64,000 nt of DNA from Panorpa germanica (Eukaryota > Arthropoda > Insecta > Mecoptera > Panorpidae): assembly GCA_963678705.1 (NCBI GenBank), contig OY783214.1, forward strand, positions 12,400,001 through 12,464,000. The letters are read 5' to 3'. Positions 58,771 to 64,000 of the stretch are shown piece after piece (position 1 is the first letter of the stretch; every line of letters begins with the position of its first letter). Below the pieces are notes generated by a model that searched no databases, was not told the origin of the DNA, and worked only from the letters and a program-made list of their open reading frames with translations. The position numbers were made by a program, and so were the translations under genes.

Positions 58771-59694
58771 TGGTTTCTTTTAATAATATTTAACCTGCTC
58801 TATAGTATCGCCATCTATATTTCGCTAGAAAAAATGGCCAAGTATCGTTTCACCTTAAGTCTAAGTGTAATATATCAGAGACAGGATTTCTTTCTATAGC
58901 AGCCAACATATTTAACGATTAAAAAGAAAATCATTAGGATCACCTTGTATATCGCGGTATATAATATTCGTTTTAATTGTCTAGCTTATTTTCCTGCAAA
59001 GAAGATTTCAGTTTTACTTAGTAAGTTGTAGCATATGGCAGTCATAGAATCATGTAGACGTTGCATGTTCCCTGCACTGCATATACTGGTATTGATAAAG
59101 CTGAAGAAATCACGTTTTCGTAAATAATAGATCATCGACCATTGTACATTTGAAACAAGACGTATTAGTCATTTTCCTAACGTTGTCTTGAAGAGTTAAT
59201 TTACTTTAAAACTTTGACAAAAAGCTCTGTAAAGCTCTAGTAAAGCTCGAGATCTCGACAAGCACTTAGAACATCGCGTTCAATAAGTCCCAATGTTTTC
59301 ACATCGTACATCGCAGCACAAAACGGGATGGGAGAAGTGAATCGTAGGGGAAGGTGATGTGAGGGGGTGTTAAATCTGTAGTGGTAAGGTATTCGTATTG
59401 TTTGTGTGGAATGCTTTGATATTGTTTAAATCATGTGATTTGTTGTTCAGTAATGAACGTATTGGTTTTTGGTTTATGTAATTAAACAACTAATCAATAC
59501 TCATTACGTTAATGACTTGTTTATTCGATTTGCTATAAAATTACCTGTTGTTTGGAAAATATTACTAATTTCTTTTACCATAAAAGCTATAATTGCAATA
59601 ATACTTAATTGGTAACAAAATTACAAAAATAAATCCGTCAGCAACATTATAAAGCATAGACATATTATTTAAAAAGTGTAATAGGAGATAATGT

Positions 59695-59945
59695 ATAACA
59701 ATCAGGGGGGTGGGGGGGTGGGGGGGTAGTACTGGGTTACGTAACGTCGTGACGTCACATCTCATCTAAAATTCAACTTAAAAATATATAAAAACAAGAC
59801 GAAAAACAAAATAAGACTAAAATTGGTTTTTTCAAATGTGTGGTGACGACACAAGCCAAACGGGTCTGAAATGTGTGACATGACGTGACAGGGGGAGTTT
59901 AAAATACCAAGAAATGTGTGTGACGTAATTTATGGATGATCCTAT
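59695..59945 (+). repeat. CGTCACA-type repeat with G-rich end
   Basis: The right part has GTGTGACATGACGTGACAGG, then GGGAGTTTAAAATACCAAGA and GTGTGTGACGTAATTTATGG, matching the complement of 4525-4600 and the end of 28805-28925. The left part holds three long G runs (59705-59726), followed by GGGTTACGTAACGTCGTGAC. It is probably a DNA-transposon derivative. Confidence 0.55.
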
Positions 59946-60000
59946 AGGACTCAACATCGGAAATAAGTTGACGTTAAATAAATGAAATAGAGAAAAAATA
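59945..60000 (+). mobile_element. SINE 3' end
   Basis: AGGACTCAACATCGGAAATA, then AGTTGACGTTAAATAAATGA is the last segment of the SINE seen at 44390-44440. The head is missing and it is joined directly to the preceding repeat. Confidence 0.65.
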
Positions 60001-61415
60001 TTATTAGCAGAGCATGTAAGAGGAGTGGTAAATTTGGTAAAAAAAATTATGACCGCAATGACCTAATTAATTTTATTTAAATTTTCATTTATTATTTATT
60101 TATTAGACTTTATAACCAAGCAAGAGTGACGTCACACGTTCGTCTCTGGTTGTTTTTCAAGATTCACACTTATGTCTTATTAAATTATTAATCAGTATAA
60201 AGAGAATGAATACCTCTTATAAATTATTGATGAATATTATTATTCTAAAACAAACAGAGCTTCTCCAAAACTCCAACTTCTAATTTTGTAAGCATCTTTC
60301 CAAAATAAAAGACTTATTAGTATGAGAGTTTGATACCGACTTGTTGAAGGTCCTTCAATTTCACGAAAGCTGAATAGAGGGCGTTAAAGAGCAAAGATGA
60401 ATAAACAAAAGAAAATTGTATGTAAAATGATAATAAAATACTTGAACTTTACAGGTTAAATTGAGATAATATTTACTCATGTAATTTGTTTGTTCTTATC
60501 ATTAATTGAGCGTCTACTCAAAATGAATATCGTCTCTCGCTTTAAGGGATGGGTATATACACAAACTCGTAATATAATAAACGTAGTTTACATTTCGTAA
60601 TCAAATTAGAAAACACACCCCTGTTTACATAAAAATTAATTAAATAAATGTAAAAAATATTAGAATAAGAAAATATGTTTTATCAGTAGTAGACACATTT
60701 TATTTTAGCATTGTATTATCAATTATTTATTACTGAACGAAATTTCGCTTTAAATACCGTCTAATGTTGACGACGAGGTACTTGTTAATGATGACTGCAA
60801 AAATTTAATAAACAACGTATAATTGCAATATATATAATATGTGTAATACCTTGTTAATAACCTTGGTAATACTGATGTTAATATAAATTTGTAATAAACT
60901 GAAATAAGGTATATATCAGCTAACACTCGGGTGATAACTAAAGTTTAAAATAAAAAAAAAATTCCTTCATAATTTTTTTCTTAAAAATAGCACAGTATAG
61001 CACAGTCGCTATACCTAATATTATTATCGCGTATTAAGAATTCGCATTGCACATTCTCCCGTTTTATGGGGGTTACTGCGTATAAAATAAATTAAAAAGA
61101 ATTAACAACAGAATCAGCTTTCACATGGTGAAATAACAAATTCCATGCTATGCAGAGTTCAGAAATAATTTCATTACCATGAGGGACATTAATTTCATTT
61201 CGTTCAATGTGTTGCCGTGTGTTGCGCGCAATGCATTTACGAGTATTGTAGGTGGTGTACTATGGAGACTAGGTACAATGTATGAGTTGCAATAGCAGTA
61301 GCAGGTCCAGCAGGTCCAGTTCACTGTCCAGTGCTATAGGCTTCAGTGAGCGATAATTCATTCATTAAACAAATTAACTTAATTGAAATATAAATCTAAT
61401 GGATCACGTAGTAAT
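60001..61415. other. AT-rich stretch, nothing identified
   Basis: No exon or repeat match. A short tandem of AGCAGGTCC occurs at about 61300-61320. Confidence 0.4.
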
Positions 61416-61419
61416 GTAA

Positions 61420-61590
61420 TTTAACTGTTATGCATTTGTTAAAGTAACAACGGTAGCAGTCAGTGGCATTACTTGTACGCTGCAATGAATAATGTCTGTC
61501 TTCTAGTAGCTAGCAGTAATGTGAATTACTATTCTTATATTTCATACATTTCATATTAAAGTTATTCAAATTTTATTTAAATCGTTTAAT
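61420..61590 (+). repeat. Dispersed repeat, second copy of 55295-55430
   Basis: TTATGCATTTGTTAAAGTAA, CAACGGTAGCAGTCA, then after an insertion of about 30 bases GTGAATTACTATTCTTATAT and TTAAAGTTATTCAAATTTTA are shared with 55310-55430. The insertion contains TGCAATGAATAATGTCTG, absent from the other copy. Confidence 0.7.
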
Positions 61591-62403
61591 GTAAGTAACA
61601 ATAAACGCGAATCAAAATCTAAAGCTGCAATTAGTTAGATGAATAACGTATCTACATTTTAAGCTTTCTTAAAATTAAAATTTAAAATTGGAATTTAACT
61701 AGAAAATATAGTAATATTCATTTTCAAAATTAATTTTTGTGGTTCCAACTCATTAAAAGTCAGTGGAAGAAAGCTTAAAATGTACAACTAAAGGACATGC
61801 TTTGAGACAATCCAGAAGAAATTCAAAAAGCACTCTAGGAATTCGAGTACTGATATAAACTTAATAAATCAAATTTAACTAAAATAAAAGAACTTCAGGC
61901 GGATGCCCTTGTCGTTAAATCGCCTCAAATTCAAAAATAATATAGAAAAAAAATGTCGAATAAAAAATATTAATAAAATAACTACTACTACTAATAAAAA
62001 AAAGGAAGAAAAACGGATTTTTAAAAATGTCTCATTGGTACAGTTGGCTCAGTTTTATTATTAGGACATTATTTTGTATATACCTTTAGCATTCAGTATT
62101 CAGTGACATCTGTATTTTCTTTTCAACACTACATTCGTATATAAAATACAACTCACATAAACTTTTCATCAAACAGAATTCTACACCAGGAACCAACATA
62201 GAATTTAAAATAAATTCACAAGTTGAAACCTGAATTGTTCCCGACTTGAGTGCGAACTCTTAAACAGAAGAAAGTAAAATGAACAATGAACAGAGACAGC
62301 AGACAGATGCTGATCAATGTATTCATTTAAATACTTATTCAGAATTTTAAGATATTCTACTTATTTGACAAATATTTAACTATATATTTATTCAATAACA
62401 TAT

Positions 62404-63173
62404 TTAACCTTTAAGTAGTGACGTCAGTGTCTCACAGACACCGAGTAGACATATTTTAAGCTTATTTCGTCATTTGAAGTAATGGGCTTGTGTCCTCTGT
62501 CTTAATTTCTATAAAAGTGTACTATATATTGATAAAGTGGATTACTACTAGTTACTATATGTTAGGAGATATTAACAGTTAAAAAAGTTATTTTGTCTTT
62601 TTAATTATTAAAGGGATTCAACGCTGTACACATTCCAAGTGCATGTGACATCACAATCCTTGTGTAAGGTTACCAACCTTACAAGTCATTAATCTCTATT
62701 ATATGTATTTATATATCAAAATATTAAATATTATTTACAGCTATTTCAAGGAACAATAAAATTTCAGTATTATGTCTGCCTTGGCAGGGTTAAATAAAAT
62801 AAAAACTTTTTATTCTTTGATTTGACTTGATTGTTTGACTACCAACAGCTACAGAACATTACCAAAGCACTGACCTACTCAACAAATAACTGACGTTAAA
62901 ATACATTTCACGTCATACAAATATGGCCGACCATTTCTAGCGCTAAAACTACAATTCAAACTTTTAATTGCTCTATCTCCGTCAACATTTAGATATTTAA
63001 TAAAATAGACACGCGAATACACATTTATCAACTTATTAATTAGTTATATAATAGTTAAAACTTATTAATAAATAATTAATTATTATTATTTAGTACTTGT
63101 CATATTCACCGTCTGTGAGACGTCACATCACCATTAATGACCTATCTTAACTACGTCAGTACTTCAAGGTTAA
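62404..63173 (+). mobile_element. piggyBac-like MITE between TTAA sites
   Basis: TTAA stands at 62404-62407 and 63170-63173. Between them is a 762-bp element starting CCTTTAAGTAGTGACGTCA and ending with the complement of CCTTGAAGTACTGACGTAG. A subterminal GTCTCACAGAC is also inverted (near 62429 on the left and GTCTGTGAGAC at 63111 on the right). TTAA targets with CCY-type ends and subterminal inverted repeats are typical of piggyBac elements. No transposase frame is present. Partial relatives lie at 54895-55240 and 39385-39530. Confidence 0.8.
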
Positions 63174-64000
63174 TAACAAATTTTATATTATATACAACGG
63201 AATTATATATTTAAGAAATGACGCAAAAACGATCTTATTTGATGGTTAATTATTGATTGGACATAATCTATGTATATAATAATGTTTCATTCCAATTTAA
63301 TTTATTTTGTCATACTACTTTTACTTCTCGTACTTACTTACAACTTTGTTTCATGTTTTAAGCAATAGATGTAGCTTGTAACCGTTTAGTTCAACTCATA
63401 TAGCACTCATAGTAGATCATGTGCTTCTTAGTACTGTTCTCAGATAAATTTATTCTCTATCCCTTCTGGGATGGAACCTTAACTGTCGCTAATCACCCAT
63501 ACTAATTGTCATACATTCTAGAATCGGAAATCTTATACTATTTGCTTTGTACCTAATAAATAACCATGGATAATATATTTCGATAAAAGTAATACACTGT
63601 GAACTATTTGGTTGAAGGGATGTAGTACATTTAAACCACATATTACACTATGTACGAGTAGATAGCTGAATTTCAAAATGGCTACTGCAAATGAGATCAG
63701 GAGTCATTTTTCTGCATTATCATCACCCAGTAACACCAGCACTAACACTATAAAGTGTAGTACGGTATGTATTTTGTCGTTGACCGCTACATGCTCGGAT
63801 ACGGCCGCAGTGAATTTCCCATTCACCACTTCAGAATGACTCTAATTACACGAGCTTTGTTGACAGTGTTACACAACAAAACACTAGCAAATGTTTGGAA
63901 CATGGACATGTCATGCTCTACGTCCAATGCGAAGAGTTATGTGAATATGCTTTCAGGAATATTTGCAATTTTAATCATAGTTATATTTAAACTTCTCGGA
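63174..64000. other. AT-rich end of window, nothing identified
   Basis: No exon-like frame, repeat match or promoter motif could be supported. Confidence 0.4.

Overview
The window looks like nuclear DNA from an insect, or at least an arthropod. It is strongly AT-rich, has almost no long open frames, and contains TA microsatellites and several families of eukaryotic transposable elements. The one well-supported host gene is split over large introns with correct GT/AG junctions. Its protein resembles insect Dpr-interacting proteins (DIP/lachesin family) most closely, with greatest likeness to the DIP-theta/eta/iota branch. I cannot determine the order or species from sequence alone.

Gene content. 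A DIP-like cell-adhesion gene lies on the minus strand from 45729 down to 11221. I recovered six coding exons: 45623-45729, 27683-27890, 15233-15391, 14840-14968, 11468-11618 and 11221-11363. Together they give 897 nt (299 codons) of uninterrupted, phase-compatible coding sequence for three immunoglobulin domains. The signal-peptide exon and the C-terminal (probably GPI-anchor) exon were not found with confidence. A weak candidate 5' exon lies at 48027-48165. At the left edge, a plus-strand segment (1127-1448) looks like the last coding exon of a second, unidentified gene that converges on the DIP gene. It has a strong polypyrimidine/AG acceptor, 106 open codons, a stop, and AATAAA 181 bases further on. 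Between 1.4 and 11.2 kb I see no other convincing host exon.

Mobile DNA. The introns and flanks are packed with transposon remnants. (1) 2280-4291: a Tc1/mariner-superfamily relative in a TA microsatellite, with about 690-bp inverted repeats that each carry the 3' end of the transposase. (2) 17283-17648: a hAT-type MITE with a perfect 8-bp target duplication. (3) 62408-63169: a piggyBac-like MITE between TTAA sites, with partial relatives elsewhere. (4) 21338-21480 and 32958-33175: a TA-flanked MITE family. (5) 14190-14640 and 153-319: foldback elements. (6) Three groups of non-LTR retrotransposon 3' ends. (7) A tRNA-derived SINE-like family with at least seven pieces. (8) Dispersed repeats, including a 600-bp pair (26690 and 48475) and a motif family near 52.4, 54.7, 31.9 and 9.8 kb.

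Layout. 0-1.5 kb: foldback repeat and putative terminal exon. 2.2-4.4 kb: long-TIR transposon. 4.4-11.2 kb: repeats and unique AT-rich DNA downstream of, or within the 3' part of, the DIP gene. 11.2-15.4 kb: exons for Ig2 and Ig3. 15.4-27.7 kb and 27.9-45.6 kb: two large introns full of repeats, separated by the Ig1 exon. 45.7-64 kb: upstream sequence or first intron, with more repeats and a small GC-rich island at 56.4 kb. I saw no rRNA, free-standing tRNA gene, CRISPR array or prokaryotic feature, and no evidence of a new multi-gene system. The most unusual items are the transposon architectures.
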